The notes: generated by a model from the letters alone, not told the origin. A DNA stretch of 64,000 nucleotides from Legionellaceae bacterium (GCA_029210265.1 JARGNP010000005.1:36169-100168), one strand, 5' to 3'; positions 1 through 11,188 are shown, counted from the stretch's first letter. A program made the numbers and translations.

Positions 1-977
1 GAGCTGTGAACCGACCGTTTGCTGCTCACCAGGTTTAAGATAAATAGCCTGACTCATTGAACCAATGGCATAACTTCCATCGACGGTACGTGTATAAAAA
101 CGATTTTTTGAGTTAGCCAACGGAATCCATGCCGTTAAAAAATAATGCTGTTGCATGGCAAACCAACCACCTTCAACATCGGCATCCAGCGCGTGTTTAT
201 CCATATCTTTAAACGTCACTTTTTCATAACGATGATGACCAGGACTGGAATAAGACGCGCCTGTATACGAACCAACATGAAACGGACTTGATTTATCTTC
301 TTTAGGTAGGGCACGTAGCAATTGCGTGTTCATGTAACCTTTCCACGCAGCATCACCTTGGTTATTTAAGGCATAACGTACGTCAATCAGATAGCTACCT
401 CGTTTAAAAACAAATTCTTTTTTAACCGAAACACCGTCATTATTTTTTCCAGTTAAACTCACAATTAATTGATTTTGATCGGCATCTAATATGTAATTTG
501 TTCGTTCTGCATGAAATTCCGACGCCATTTGCTTTAGCGCATTACGCTCTACAACCAAGATATTACTATTTGCTACATAACGTGTACTTGGGCTATCACT
601 CAATAACGTGAATGGCTTATCTTTCTTAGTAACACTTTCAGGGTAATCCGTAAGTTGTGCACCAACCACATCACCTTGACTTAAATCAATTTGGAGATCG
701 AGTACATCTGTTTTAATAGAAACAAAATGCAGGTTGTTTTGCTGTTCATCTTGTTGCTCATCACGCAAGTTTGGGAAAGTGGCATCATCCCGAGCCCGTT
801 CTGGCTTGGCGGTATCAGATCCGGTCAATGTAGGTAGAATCGAGCCCGGGGTCTGTGTGCTTGTTACGGTTGGTGTATGTGCCGGCGTGCTTTGGGGATA
901 ATCCGCTTGCCACGCAGTCCATAAAGCATAAGAAAGCATGCCAGAGGCGGCCACTAACATAATACGTCGAATATCCA
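1..977 (-). CDS. yidC: Membrane protein insertase YidC, 3' end outside the window
   Basis: YidC inserts and folds inner-membrane proteins, alone or with SecYEG. Only about 325 N-terminal residues are present; the five-helix insertase core lies beyond the window edge. Visible are an N-terminal membrane anchor (about residues 6-23), a linker rich in Thr, Pro and Gln, and the start of the large periplasmic beta domain found in gammaproteobacterial YidC. The ATG at 977-975 abuts the yidD stop, so the gene is the fourth member of the rpmH-rnpA-yidD-yidC operon. That gene order is a strong supporting argument, because the periplasmic domain alone is poorly conserved. Confidence 0.93.
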
Positions 978-1247
978 TTAAGATTTCTCTTCAGAGTTAA
1001 AAGTAGGTTTTGTTTGCGGTAAGACAGGATCATAACCGCCCGAGGACCACGGGTGACAACGCATTAAACGACGAATTGTGAGCCAACTCGCTCTTAAAAT
1101 ATCGTGTTTTTGGAAAGAATCCAAAGCGTAATCCGAACAACTGGGATAAAATCGACAGCGAGGCCCTAAAAAAGGACTTATGACATATTGATAGAACTTG
1201 ATAGAGCGGGTAACTAGGAAACGTGTCGTACGGATAATGTATTCCAT
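978..1247 (-). CDS. yidD: Membrane protein insertion efficiency factor YidD
   Basis: Small (89 residues) peripheral inner-membrane protein thought to assist YidC-dependent insertion. The family signature is clear: an N-terminal amphipathic stretch, then YQYVISPFLGPRCRFYPSCS with its paired cysteines, then YALDSFQKH and a HPWSSGGYDPV block near residue 70. It overlaps the end of rnpA by 34 bases and runs directly into yidC, which fits translational coupling in the operon. Confidence 0.96.
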   Translation of the reverse strand: MEYIIRTTRFLVTRSIKFYQYVISPFLGPRCRFYPSCSDYALDSFQKHDILRASWLTIRRLMRCHPWSSGGYDPVLPQTKPTFNSEEKS

Positions 1248-1561
1248 AGCTTATCCAAGTTAGACGTCATGCGCACTGGCTCAGCTTGAGAAGCATTCGA
1301 TCTTGCTAAAACCACCACATCAACAGCTGGTATTTTTGTATTCAAGCGAAATGACTCACGTAACACACGTTTAATTCTATTTCTATCGTGTGCTTTATGA
1401 ATCATTTTCTTGGATATCACCAATCCGAGTCGTGCTCGCTCGTGTTTGTTATCACAAAACAACACCGTAAATTCTGGTGTTGTTAATTTATATGCATTCT
1501 TAAAAACACGATCATAATCTTCTCGTGTTAATAAGCGCCGTGATTTAGAAAAACTAAGCAT
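1214..1561 (-). CDS. rnpA: Ribonuclease P protein component
   Basis: Protein subunit of RNase P, which matures tRNA 5' ends together with the RNA subunit. The length (115 residues) is normal. The RNR signature appears as HKAHDRNRIKRVLRESFR near residues 53-70, preceded by LGLVISKKM. The ATG shares one base with the rpmH stop (TAATG), so its translation is likely coupled to that of ribosomal protein L34. Confidence 0.97.
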   Translation of the reverse strand: MLSFSKSRRLLTREDYDRVFKNAYKLTTPEFTVLFCDNKHERARLGLVISKKMIHKAHDRNRIKRVLRESFRLNTKIPAVDVVVLARSNASQAEPVRMTSNLDKLWNTLSVRHVS

Positions 1562-1695
1562 TAAGCAGATAAACGGCTACGACCTTTTGAACGTCGTCGG
1601 CGAATAATGGTACGACCTGCTCGGGTTGACATACGTGAACGGAAACCGTGGTCACGTTTGCGCTTGATGTTACTAGGTTGAAAAGTACGTTTCAT
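1561..1695 (-). CDS. rpmH: 50S ribosomal protein L34
   Basis: A 44-residue, very basic protein beginning [14 protein letters not shown] and containing HGFRSRM, which is diagnostic for L34. It is the first gene of the operon rpmH-rnpA-yidD-yidC, reading away from dnaA as usual at gammaproteobacterial origins. Its stop overlaps the rnpA start by one base. A near-consensus promoter lies about 30 bases upstream. Confidence 0.97.
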   Translation of the reverse strand: MKRTFQPSNIKRKRDHGFRSRMSTRAGRTIIRRRRSKGRSRLSA

Positions 1696-1727
1696 ATCTA
1701 AAACTCGTTACGATTTCAAAGCAGGCC

Positions 1728-1756
1728 ATAATAGAAAAAAATAGTTCACCTGTCAA
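1728..1756 (-). promoter_or_regulatory. Sigma-70 promoter of the rpmH operon
   Basis: On the minus strand, TTGACA (1756-1751) and TATTAT (1733-1728) are separated by exactly 17 bases. The -35 is perfect and the -10 has one mismatch. The -10 lies 32 bases before the rpmH ATG. This fits the strong promoter expected for a ribosomal protein operon. Confidence 0.8.
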
Positions 1757-1811
1757 ACATATTCTTTTCGTCTTGTTAACTTGGGTTAAACCAAACGTTG
1801 CTTAATAAATA

Positions 1812-2051
1812 TTAAGTTTAAGTATATTACCCATATTTATTATAAGAGGGGTTAATTTTATGTATAAATCTATATTTATATTATATATCAAGTAACTTAC
1901 GTTTTTATTTTTATGTTTAAAACACCTGTGTTTAAACCTCTATAGATTCTGGATAACTTACAAAACCTATTTTTAGGGGTGCTTATCCTCACTTATTCAC
2001 CTGCTTATTTTGTAGTTATCCTGAGGTTTTAAATTTACAGGATCTAAAAAA
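1812..2051 (+). repeat. Origin-region module, copy A
   Basis: First of three degenerate copies of a composite module in the rpmH-dnaA interval. In order it has TTAAGT (1812), TATTATAAG, ATGTATAA (1860-1867), ATGTTTAAAAC / CTGTGTTTAA, a GGATAACTTA block, a cluster of DnaA-box-like 9-mers, and GATCTAAAAAA followed by pure A/T. The 9-mers are TTATCCTCA 1983-1991, TTATTCACC 1993-2001, TTATCCTGA 2016-2024, and TTATCCAGA on the minus strand at 1948-1956. The arrangement of boxes next to an AT-rich tract is what an initiation site looks like. No box here matches TTATCCACA perfectly. Confidence 0.7.
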
Positions 2052-2132
2052 TTAATATTTTATTAACTTAAAGCTAATTTATAAATTGAGATAAAACTAA
2101 ATAAAAAAGGGGGTAAACATAATAATAATATA

Positions 2133-2390
2133 TTAAGTATATATACTTCTTATACTTATTATAAGGAACGTAATTTTTATGTATAAGTTTAAAAATTGAT
2201 ACAAAAACATATAGTTAGCTTGTTGTTTATCATGTTTAAAAACCCTGTGTTTAAGATAGAATAGATCTTGAATAAGTATAAAAATAGGTTTCAGGGTGAT
2301 TTTATCCTCCTTATTACTATCTATTCCCCTAAGGTTATCCAGAGCTTTATTCATGTAGGGCTAGTTTGTTGCATATAGATATTTAAAAAG
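2133..2390 (+). repeat. Origin-region module, copy B
   Basis: Second copy of the module. TTAAGT (2133) and ATGTATAA (2179-2186) are 46 bases apart, against 48 in copy A and 46 in copy C. Then come CATGTTTAAAA, CCTGTGTTTAAG, ATAGATCTTGAATAA, and box-like 9-mers TTATCCTCC 2302-2310, TTATCCAGA 2335-2343 and TTATTCATG 2347-2355. An AT-rich tail AGATATTTAAAAAG ends it at 2390. It runs in the same orientation as copies A and C, and sits just before the promoter of the ankyrin gene. Confidence 0.65.
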
Positions 2391-2418
2391 CTTGCGCTTA
2401 TTCAATGTGTATTTTTTT

Positions 2419-2448
2419 TTGCCATTACATTGGTTTGTGTGGTATTAT
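2419..2448 (+). promoter_or_regulatory. Promoter for the ankyrin-repeat gene
   Basis: TTGCCA (2419-2424) and TATTAT (2443-2448) are 18 bases apart, with TGG directly before the -10 (extended -10). The -10 ends 33 bases before the ATG at 2482. It suggests the following split gene is still transcribed. Confidence 0.5.
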
Positions 2449-2481
2449 TGAGCAATTTAAGCTCTACTGGATAATTAAGCT

Positions 2482-3679
2482 ATGGCAAGAACGATAACGT
2501 ACCTTAAAAAGGACAAGCAAAAATCAAAAAAATCTATGGGTGGATTTTTTGTCGCTGCAAGGAATGACGTCAATCATTGGCGGGAACTTTTTAAGAATAA
2601 TACTCTTGCGCCTATTCAAAATGAGATAGATGAATTTGTTAAACGCTTGGGTGTTGACTACATGTTCCTCAATGATCAATGTCGCAACAGTGGTTATCGC
2701 CGATCTAGTGGTCATATTCGCCTATCTAGTGGAACAAATACCTCACCAATACGACTTGGTACCTTACTACATTTAGCTATTCAAACTAATGCTCACATAG
2801 AAATAATTCAATATTTAGTTGGAAAAAAACACGCCAACCTAAATCTCACTATTTATAATAATCAGACCCCTCTAAACACTGCTATAAGCAAGAAGCGATT
2901 TGATTGTGCATTATACTTATTAGACGAGTTAGAGCAAAAATCAACGCATGACTACGACTCTATATTACTGGATGCATGTTATGGAGGTGGCATTCATTTC
3001 TTTGGGCAGTCTACGACTGAGGCTCAGATTATCTTCATCAAAGCGCTTTTGAAGCGCGGATATTATCTTAATAACGAAAAAGAAAAACACACCAATGGGA
3101 TTAACCTTGCTGTATTACGCCAAGAAATACTGGTAAGCAATCGTCATCTAATGCAAGAGGGTCATCAACTCGTTCCTTTAACCATTGCGCGCATGGCGCT
3201 AGAGCATCATGGATGCTGTGACTCAATTACTTAATATCCACGGGCATACTGTATTTTATTGTATGAACGCTATTGCACCACCTGTGGATATTGATGAAAT
3301 CAAATTATCTGTACTTATCGCAGAATTAGTAAACAAAGGAACACCTCTCGCTTATTTAGTCTGTGGTTTACTGCTCGAAGGGCATATTGATAATAAAATA
3401 CCTGACAGATACATCGATAACGAAGAAACAGAGGCCTATCAAGCTTACGTAGAGAAAAGAATTGAAGATGCGTGTACGTTTTATACTAAAGCATCAGCTG
3501 AACTATCCATAAAACAAGTCACGGACATTTTGCTCTGGCAACAAAAAATGCAGGGGCCTGAGTCGGTTGTCGCACGTTTAAAGCAATATGATGCTGTCGT
3601 GCCTTCACAAGAACTGATTCCTTCCTATGGTGATTATGCAAAAGCTAACGCTGAAATATCTTGGTACCGCATGGTTTGA
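2482..3679 (+). pseudogene. Ankyrin-repeat protein gene, split by a frameshift
   Basis: Two overlapping frames together look like one ankyrin-repeat protein of about 398 residues. The first part (2482-3234) has a basic N-terminus and ankyrin-like helices such as TLLHLAIQTNAHIEIIQYLV and TPLNTAISKKRFDCALYLL. Near 3205-3212 it leaves frame in the middle of a repeat: PLTIARMALEH in frame 1 continues naturally as MDAVTQLLNIHGH in frame 2, needing one base fewer. Frame 2 then runs to 3679. Alternatively these are two overlapping genes, with the second starting at the ATG at 3209, or the base is a sequencing error. There is no homopolymer at the junction. The function is unknown; ankyrin proteins in intracellular bacteria are often secreted effectors (family knowledge, not shown here). 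Confidence 0.6.
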
Positions 3680-4142
3680 TTAAACCTCTAATAAAAAAGA
3701 AGTGTTATCACGTTATAATAATATATTAAGTATATATTTTACTTATTTTTATTATAAGGCATGATGTTTTTATGTATAACCTAATAAACTCGTTATTTAT
3801 TAATTAGTTATATTATATTTTACTGTGTGTAAAACCTTTGTTTTAAGCATGGAGTTGATCCTTGATAACTTAAGATAATAGGGTAGTAGGGATCTTATTC
3901 ACGAGCTATCCCTCTCTTTTTTCACGGTTTTTTCAGATGTTATACAAAATCGATATGTTTTTTTTGATAGATCTAAAAAAAAGTTTTTTTGGATGGGTGA
4001 TGATTTTTTTACTTGCTGATGTAAGCTCGCAATGGCAATATCTAATGCTTTCGTAAAAACAAACGCATCCTTATTTTCTTAATAGAACTTTTTTCTATCA
4101 AGCTGTGTGTGCGATAATTATCTTGATGGTGGGGAGTACGTT
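3680..4142. other. Non-coding dnaA upstream region
   Basis: This 463-base stretch without a gene contains module C, then long A and T runs at 3957-4010, then the dnaA leader. I could not identify a good sigma-70 promoter for dnaA; the best pair near 4031-4060 matches the consensus poorly. It forms the dnaA-proximal half of the presumed origin. Confidence 0.55.
3726..3980 (+). repeat. Origin-region module, copy C
   Basis: Third copy, just upstream of dnaA. TTAAGT (3726), TATTATAAGG, ATGTATAA (3772-3779), TGTGTAAAACC and TTGATAACTTA are in the same order as in copies A and B. A box-like TTATTCACG follows at 3895-3903, and then GATCTAAAAAA (3970-3980) with flanking T tracts. The last element is identical to the one closing copy A at 2041-2051. 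Copy C is the most diverged in its box cluster. Confidence 0.6.
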
Positions 4143-5510
4143 GTGGTTTCAGATGTTTGGACAAAGTGTTTAGGGGCACTTGAGGCAGAATTTACCCCAC
4201 AACAATTCCATACTTGGTTACGACCGCTTCAGCTTAGTCCTGAGCAAACAGATGGCGCGTTAACGTTGCTTGCGCCTAATCGTTTTGTTGTTGAGTGGGT
4301 GAAGAAAAATTTTTATTTTCGAATCAAAGAATTGGTCAGTGAGTTTAGTGATAACTTAATTAAGATTGTAAATATTGAAATTGGCTCCAGTTTGCCAGCG
4401 GCAAAACCTAAAGAGCAGGGTAACGCAAATTTTTCTTCTCAACGTGCCACGAATACCCCGCAGGCTAAAAGTCCTGTGGATAACTTCAAAAACAGTCATT
4501 TGAACGAAAAGTTTACTTTTTCAACCTTTGTTGAAGGAAACTCGAATCAGTTAGCACGAGCAGCATCGCTTCAAGTTGCCGAACGACCAGGTGACGCATA
4601 TAACCCTCTTTTTATTTATGGGGGCGTTGGTTTAGGTAAAACACATTTGATGCATGCAATCGGCGCCGATATTTTAGTTAAAAATCCCGATGCACGTGTG
4701 CTCTATCTGCATTCGGAGCGATTTGTTGCGGATATGGTTAAGGCTTTGCAAACCAATACCATCAATGAATTTAAACGTTTTTATCGTTCGTTGGATGCTT
4801 TGTTGATTGATGATATTCAGTTTTTTGCAGGAAAAGACCGCTCGCAAGAAGAGTTTTTCCATACGTTTAATGCCTTACTTGAAGGTCATCAACAAATAAT
4901 CTTGACGAGTGATCGTTATCCCAAAGAAATAGAGGGGGTCGAAGAGCGACTTAAATCTCGCTTTGGATGGGGCCTAACCGTTGCGGTTGAGCCACCAGAG
5001 CTTGAAACACGCGTTGCTATTTTAATGAGCAAAGCAGAAAGCTCTAATATTGAATTGCCGTATGAGGTTGCTTTTTTTATTGCAAAACGTATTCGTTCCA
5101 ATGTACGTGAGCTCGAAGGCGCGCTACGTCGTGTGATTGCAAATGCGCATTTCACAGGGAAACCAATAACCATTGAGTTTGTTAACGAAGCACTTCGTGA
5201 CTTATTGGCCCTGCAGGATCGATTGGTGACCTTGGATAATATTATTAAAACAGTCGCTGAGTACTACAAAGTTAAAGTTGCTGATATATTATCTAAACGT
5301 CGAAGTCGCTCGATTGCAAGACCTCGTCAGATGGCCATGGCTCTAGCCAAAGAGTTAACCAACCATAGTTTACCTGAGATTGGTGACCACTTTGGAGGTC
5401 GTGATCATACGACTGTGATTCATGCATGTCGAAAAATCAAAGAGCTCATCCAGGAAGGCTCTGATTTTTCAGAAGATTTTAAAAATTTGATGCGTACTCT
5501 TTCTTCTTGA
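4143..5510 (+). CDS. dnaA: Chromosomal replication initiator DnaA
   Basis: DnaA binds TTATNCACA boxes at oriC, oligomerises with ATP, melts the AT-rich element and loads DnaB. All four domains are visible in the 455 residues: domain I ([19 protein letters not shown]), a variable linker rich in Asn, Gln and Ser, the AAA+ domain with Walker [10 protein letters not shown] near residue 160 and Walker [10 protein letters not shown] near 220, and the C-terminal DNA-binding domain with [18 protein letters not shown] near 413. I chose GTG 4143 because GGGGAG lies 6 bases before it; the frame is open back to 4107, but those 12 residues do not look like DnaA. dnaN follows after 22 bases. Confidence 0.98.
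   Translation: MVSDVWTKCLGALEAEFTPQQFHTWLRPLQLSPEQTDGALTLLAPNRFVVEWVKKNFYFRIKELVSEFSDNLIKIVNIEIGSSLPAAKPKEQGNANFSSQRATNTPQAKSPVDNFKNSHLNEKFTFSTFVEGNSNQLARAASLQVAERPGDAYNPLFIYGGVGLGKTHLMHAIGADILVKNPDARVLYLHSERFVADMVKALQTNTINEFKRFYRSLDALLIDDIQFFAGKDRSQEEFFHTFNALLEGHQQIILTSDRYPKEIEGVEERLKSRFGWGLTVAVEPPELETRVAILMSKAESSNIELPYEVAFFIAKRIRSNVRELEGALRRVIANAHFTGKPITIEFVNEALRDLLALQDRLVTLDNIIKTVAEYYKVKVADILSKRRSRSIARPRQMAMALAKELTNHSLPEIGDHFGGRDHTTVIHACRKIKELIQEGSDFSEDFKNLMRTLSS
4475..4483 (-). promoter_or_regulatory. Perfect DnaA box inside dnaA
   Basis: TGTGGATAA on the plus strand is a perfect TTATCCACA DnaA box on the minus strand. It lies in the linker-coding part of dnaA and is the only perfect copy I found by eye near the origin. 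It could titrate DnaA or contribute to autoregulation, but a chance match within coding sequence is possible. Confidence 0.4.
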
Positions 5511-5532
5511 TGGTCTTCTTGATGGTGTGATT

Positions 5533-6639
5533 ATGTTTGAACTAAATATTGCAAAAAGTGATTTGTTATCTCCTCTGCTAACGGTGTCAGGTGCTTTAGA
5601 TAGAAAGCAGGCGCTGCCTATTTTGTCACATGTTTTGTTGCGTTTAGATGCAGGTTATTTAATTTTAACAGCAACTGATCTTGAGATAGAGATGACGGCT
5701 CGGGTTGCCTGCCAAGCTGATGTTGATGAAGCTGCGACAACAGTGTCAGCTAAAAAGATGGTGGATATTATTCGTTCATTGGATGATAAATCCACACCCA
5801 AAATTACGTGTCGTGACGCAACGGTTTCTATTTCTGAAGGGCGTAGCTTGTTCAAATTGGGGACCTTGCCAGCGGATGATTATCCGTACATGCAAGATGA
5901 AGCGAGTGATGTTGAGTTTACGTTACCAACCGCGGTTTTAGCTCGTGTCTTGCAGTGCACGCATTTTGCGATGTCACAACAAGATGTTCGTGTTTTCTTG
6001 AATGCGTTGTTTTTGGAATTTAATGCTGATAGTTTGACGGCGGTTGCGACCGACGGACATCGTATGGCTATTGCTCGTTGTCCTTTGGAAGTCGGTGATA
6101 AGAATCATCGCTTGCTCATTCCCCGTAAAGCCATTCAAGATATGTTGCGTTTGTTACAATCTATTTCGGATGAGCATATTATTTTGTCAGCGAATGATCG
6201 GCATGTAAAACTTGTAACGGAGCAATATACGTTTTCTTCGAAACTTGTTGAGGCGCGTTTTCCTCCTTACATCAAAGCTATTCCTCGTAATCAAGATAAA
6301 TCGGTTCATATTGATCGTGACGTATTAAAGCGCGCACTTTCGCGTATTATTATTCTTGCCAATGAGAAATCACGCGCGATCTTGTTGCATCTACAACCTA
6401 ATCTTTTAACGCTTATTGCTAACAACCAAGAAAAAGAAGAAGCAATTGAATCGGTAGAAGCTGTAACCGAAGGCGATGAGCTGAAAATTGGCGTGAACGC
6501 GAGTTATTTGTTGGATGCTTTAGCAGTTATTCCTGACGGATTGGTGTATTTATCTTTTTCAACGACGGACAGCAGTATTTTACTAGAATCTCCTGAAGAT
6601 GAGCATTATCAGTATATTATTATGCCTATGAAGATATGA
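5533..6639 (+). CDS. dnaN: DNA polymerase III beta subunit (sliding clamp)
   Basis: The ring-shaped clamp tethers polymerase III and many repair proteins to DNA. The 368 residues contain three clamp folds, with DRKQALPILSHVLL near residue 25, ATDGHRMA near 175 and a C-terminus ending YIIMPMKI, the usual end of the family. The ATG at 5533 is preferred over the upstream GTG at 5527 because it gives the canonical MFEL-type N-terminus; no strong ribosome-binding site is visible. Its stop overlaps the recF start (ATGA), implying coupled translation. Confidence 0.98.
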   Translation: MFELNIAKSDLLSPLLTVSGALDRKQALPILSHVLLRLDAGYLILTATDLEIEMTARVACQADVDEAATTVSAKKMVDIIRSLDDKSTPKITCRDATVSISEGRSLFKLGTLPADDYPYMQDEASDVEFTLPTAVLARVLQCTHFAMSQQDVRVFLNALFLEFNADSLTAVATDGHRMAIARCPLEVGDKNHRLLIPRKAIQDMLRLLQSISDEHIILSANDRHVKLVTEQYTFSSKLVEARFPPYIKAIPRNQDKSVHIDRDVLKRALSRIIILANEKSRAILLHLQPNLLTLIANNQEKEEAIESVEAVTEGDELKIGVNASYLLDALAVIPDGLVYLSFSTTDSSILLESPEDEHYQYIIMPMKI

Positions 6640-7700
6640 GTCTTCGACGTCTCGATATTCATCATGTTCGAAATATAACTTCTGCACGACTCGCATTAAA
6701 TCCACGGTTTAATATTTTTTATGGTCAAAACGGCAGTGGTAAAACCTCGTTGCTCGAGTCGCTTTATTTGTTAGGCAGCGGACATTCGTTTAGAACACGT
6801 GAAAATGCTGCTTTGGTTTCATACGAGCAAGAAAATCTCACGATATTTGGTGAGTTGATCACAGGCGATTCGATAAGCATTCAAAAGTCTCTTACAGGAA
6901 CCAAGGTCCGTTTAAATCATCAGCCATGTCGCCGAAGCAGTGATTTGGCCCGTCATTTGCCTTGTCAGATATTTTATCAAGATATATTTGAAATCATGGA
7001 TGCAGGACCTGCGGTAAGAAGAAATTTACTTGATTGGGGATTGTTTCACGTGAAACCTGAGTACAATGCGACCTGTAAAGATTATAAACGCGTACTCAAA
7101 CACCGCAATGCTTTACTTAAGCAAGGGACCAATCGGCGTGCTTTAGCTCCATGGGACGAACAGTTGGTAACGCTTTCTTATGTTTTAGATGCTTTTCGAT
7201 CAGAATATTTTGAGCATTGGTCCGAAGCATTTAATACCGTGCTTGAAAAACTTACTTCACTCACATGCCGTATTCATTATGAAAAAGGCTGGGATAAGCA
7301 ACATACAGGGCAAGATCTAGCGAGCATTTTAACAGAGCAGTTTGAGCGGGACGCTGCACGTCAATACACGCACTCAGGTGCGCACCAAGCTGATATTCTT
7401 TTTGAGACAGCAGGAACTAAAGCTAAGCAAACGTTATCACGTGGGCAACAAAAAATGATTCTTATCGCAATGAAACTTGCGCAAGCGGAATTTTTATCAA
7501 CACGTGCGACCTATTTATTCGATGATGTCACAACAGAGCTTGATTCAGAACATGTTCAGCGCTTATTTGACGTGATTGATCAAATCGAAGGGCAGTTTTT
7601 CTTTACCTCGATTTCACCTGATATATTTCAAGAAAAACTAGGTTTAGATAAAAGCGTTTTTTTTCGTTTGGATGGGGGAGAGGTTTCACGTGAAACATAG
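6636..7700 (+). CDS. recF: DNA replication and repair protein RecF
   Basis: SMC-like ATPase that helps RecO and RecR load RecA at gaps. It is 354 residues long. Walker A is GQNGSGKTSLLESLYLL near residue 29; the ABC signature (TLSRGQQKM) lies near 268 and the Walker B region (YLFDDVTTELD) near 288. It is coupled to dnaN by a 4-base overlap. Unusually, the coding sequence carries two perfect parS palindromes, at 7043-7056 and 7683-7696, the second only four bases from its end. Confidence 0.97.
   Translation: MSLRRLDIHHVRNITSARLALNPRFNIFYGQNGSGKTSLLESLYLLGSGHSFRTRENAALVSYEQENLTIFGELITGDSISIQKSLTGTKVRLNHQPCRRSSDLARHLPCQIFYQDIFEIMDAGPAVRRNLLDWGLFHVKPEYNATCKDYKRVLKHRNALLKQGTNRRALAPWDEQLVTLSYVLDAFRSEYFEHWSEAFNTVLEKLTSLTCRIHYEKGWDKQHTGQDLASILTEQFERDAARQYTHSGAHQADILFETAGTKAKQTLSRGQQKMILIAMKLAQAEFLSTRATYLFDDVTTELDSEHVQRLFDVIDQIEGQFFFTSISPDIFQEKLGLDKSVFFRLDGGEVSRET
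7043..7056. other. parS centromere site 1
   Basis: GTTTCACGTGAAAC is a perfect 14-base palindrome identical to the core of the conserved bacterial parS site, which is bound by ParB. It lies inside recF, about 2.9 kb from the dnaA start. A parA-parB pair is present at 58452-60145. Confidence 0.9.
7683..7696. other. parS centromere site 2
   Basis: A second perfect GTTTCACGTGAAAC, 640 bases from the first, ends four bases before the end of recF. Two exact copies of a 14-base palindrome so close together are very unlikely by chance. Origin-proximal placement is normal for parS. Confidence 0.9.
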
Positions 7701-7818
7701 TGACTGCTCTTTATCTGAGCACATTAAGTTGGCTATTTCCTCCGTATAAACCTTACACCACTCATGCTACAATGTTTGTTTGATTTGAACCCCTTTTTCG
7801 CAATATTTCGTAACATAA

Positions 7819-10248
<2,430 letters not shown>

Positions 10249-10331
10249 GGTGACATCCTGTCAGACAATCCTTGTCATCCCTTAAGAGCCATTATACGCC
10301 TCTGGTCTTGAGTGTCATGATGTGAAAGCCG

Positions 10332-10372
10332 GTTCTCTTTGTAAGCAATAGCTTACAAAGAGAACTTTTTTT
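10332..10372 (+). terminator. Rho-independent terminator after gyrB
   Basis: A perfect 15-bp stem (10332-10346 with 10351-10365), an AATA loop and seven T residues. It should end the dnaA-dnaN-recF-gyrB transcript. Confidence 0.93.
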
Positions 10373-10429
10373 ACTTACAGCAGGTAATCTCTGTACCAAA
10401 ATGCTGTATTAAAATCAGGAGATTTGCTC

Positions 10430-11188
10430 GTGTTATGGATTGACGCGTCACATCTGTGGGTTGCTTTTTCAGCCACGATTATTCTTATGTTCTCTCACTA
10501 CTTAAGCCCTTGGTTTGCGAATCATCTACCCGGTCAAGGGCGAAGTTTTGTTTCGTTTTCTGGCGGCGTTGCGGTTGCGTACGTGTTTTTACATATGCTG
10601 CCAGAATTAGTCGAATATAATAAACCGATTGGGAAATTTTTAATAAGTAACCGGTGGCTGACATCGTTTACCGAGTTGTTTATTTATATCGTTGCGTTAT
10701 TTGGTTTTCTTGTTTACTACGGTCTTGATTTATTGGCAGAAAATTATCGTGATGCAGATCATGACGATGCCTTTGTATATGGCTTGCATCTCGGTATGTT
10801 TTGTTTGTATAACTTTTTAATTACTTACACCATGTCGTTACGTGCATTATCAAGCATGTCTGCAACCGGCGTATTTACGTTTGCCATGGCTTTACATTTT
10901 GTTTTAACGGATCGTAAATTTTGCCGATTTTATGCTGCTCGGTTTAAACATTTTGGCCGGTTCTTGTTAATGAGTGCCTTGCTTGCCGGTTGGTTTTGTT
11001 CTGTAATCTTTGATCCTGTCAATGTGTTGGTGTCAGCATTTATGCTCGCATTTTTAGCGGGTTCTATATTATTAAACGTGTTTAGAGAAGAGTTGCCGGC
11101 AACAAGACTCACCAATTATTATTGGTTTTCTTTTGGCATGTTATTAATAACGTTGACGCTATTATTACAAACCTGGCTTGCAGTGTAA
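10430..11188 (+). CDS. ZIP-like integral membrane protein
   Basis: A 252-residue protein with about eight hydrophobic segments. Parts resemble ZIP metal transporters: GGVAVAYVFLHMLPEL near residue 45, FAMALHFVLTDR near 150, and FLAGSILLNVFREELP near 206. The HExPHE metal-binding motif normally found in helix V is not visible, so this may be a ZIP-fold protein without metal transport. AGGAGA at 10417-10422 favours the GTG at 10430 over the TTG at 10424. The 3' end overlaps the convergent hydrolase gene by 24 bases. The substrate is unknown. Confidence 0.6.
   Translation: MLWIDASHLWVAFSATIILMFSHYLSPWFANHLPGQGRSFVSFSGGVAVAYVFLHMLPELVEYNKPIGKFLISNRWLTSFTELFIYIVALFGFLVYYGLDLLAENYRDADHDDAFVYGLHLGMFCLYNFLITYTMSLRALSSMSATGVFTFAMALHFVLTDRKFCRFYAARFKHFGRFLLMSALLAGWFCSVIFDPVNVLVSAFMLAFLAGSILLNVFREELPATRLTNYYWFSFGMLLITLTLLLQTWLAV

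Larger units (their letters stand above)
1696..2481. other. Non-coding rpmH-side origin region
   Basis: This 786-base stretch holds no convincing gene. It contains the rpmH promoter, origin modules A and B, the AT-rich segment 2041-2110 between them, and a promoter for the ankyrin gene at its right end. Stops are frequent in all frames, and the only open frames are of low-complexity A/T composition. I infer that this region, together with 3680-4142, is the chromosomal replication origin. Gene order and box clusters support this; no skew was computed. Confidence 0.6.

Noticed and set aside
2041..2110. E. coli-type 13-mer duplex-unwinding repeats
   Set aside because: GATCT occurs, but it is followed by A runs rather than the GATCTnTTnTTTT pattern. 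It is reported only as an AT-rich tail.
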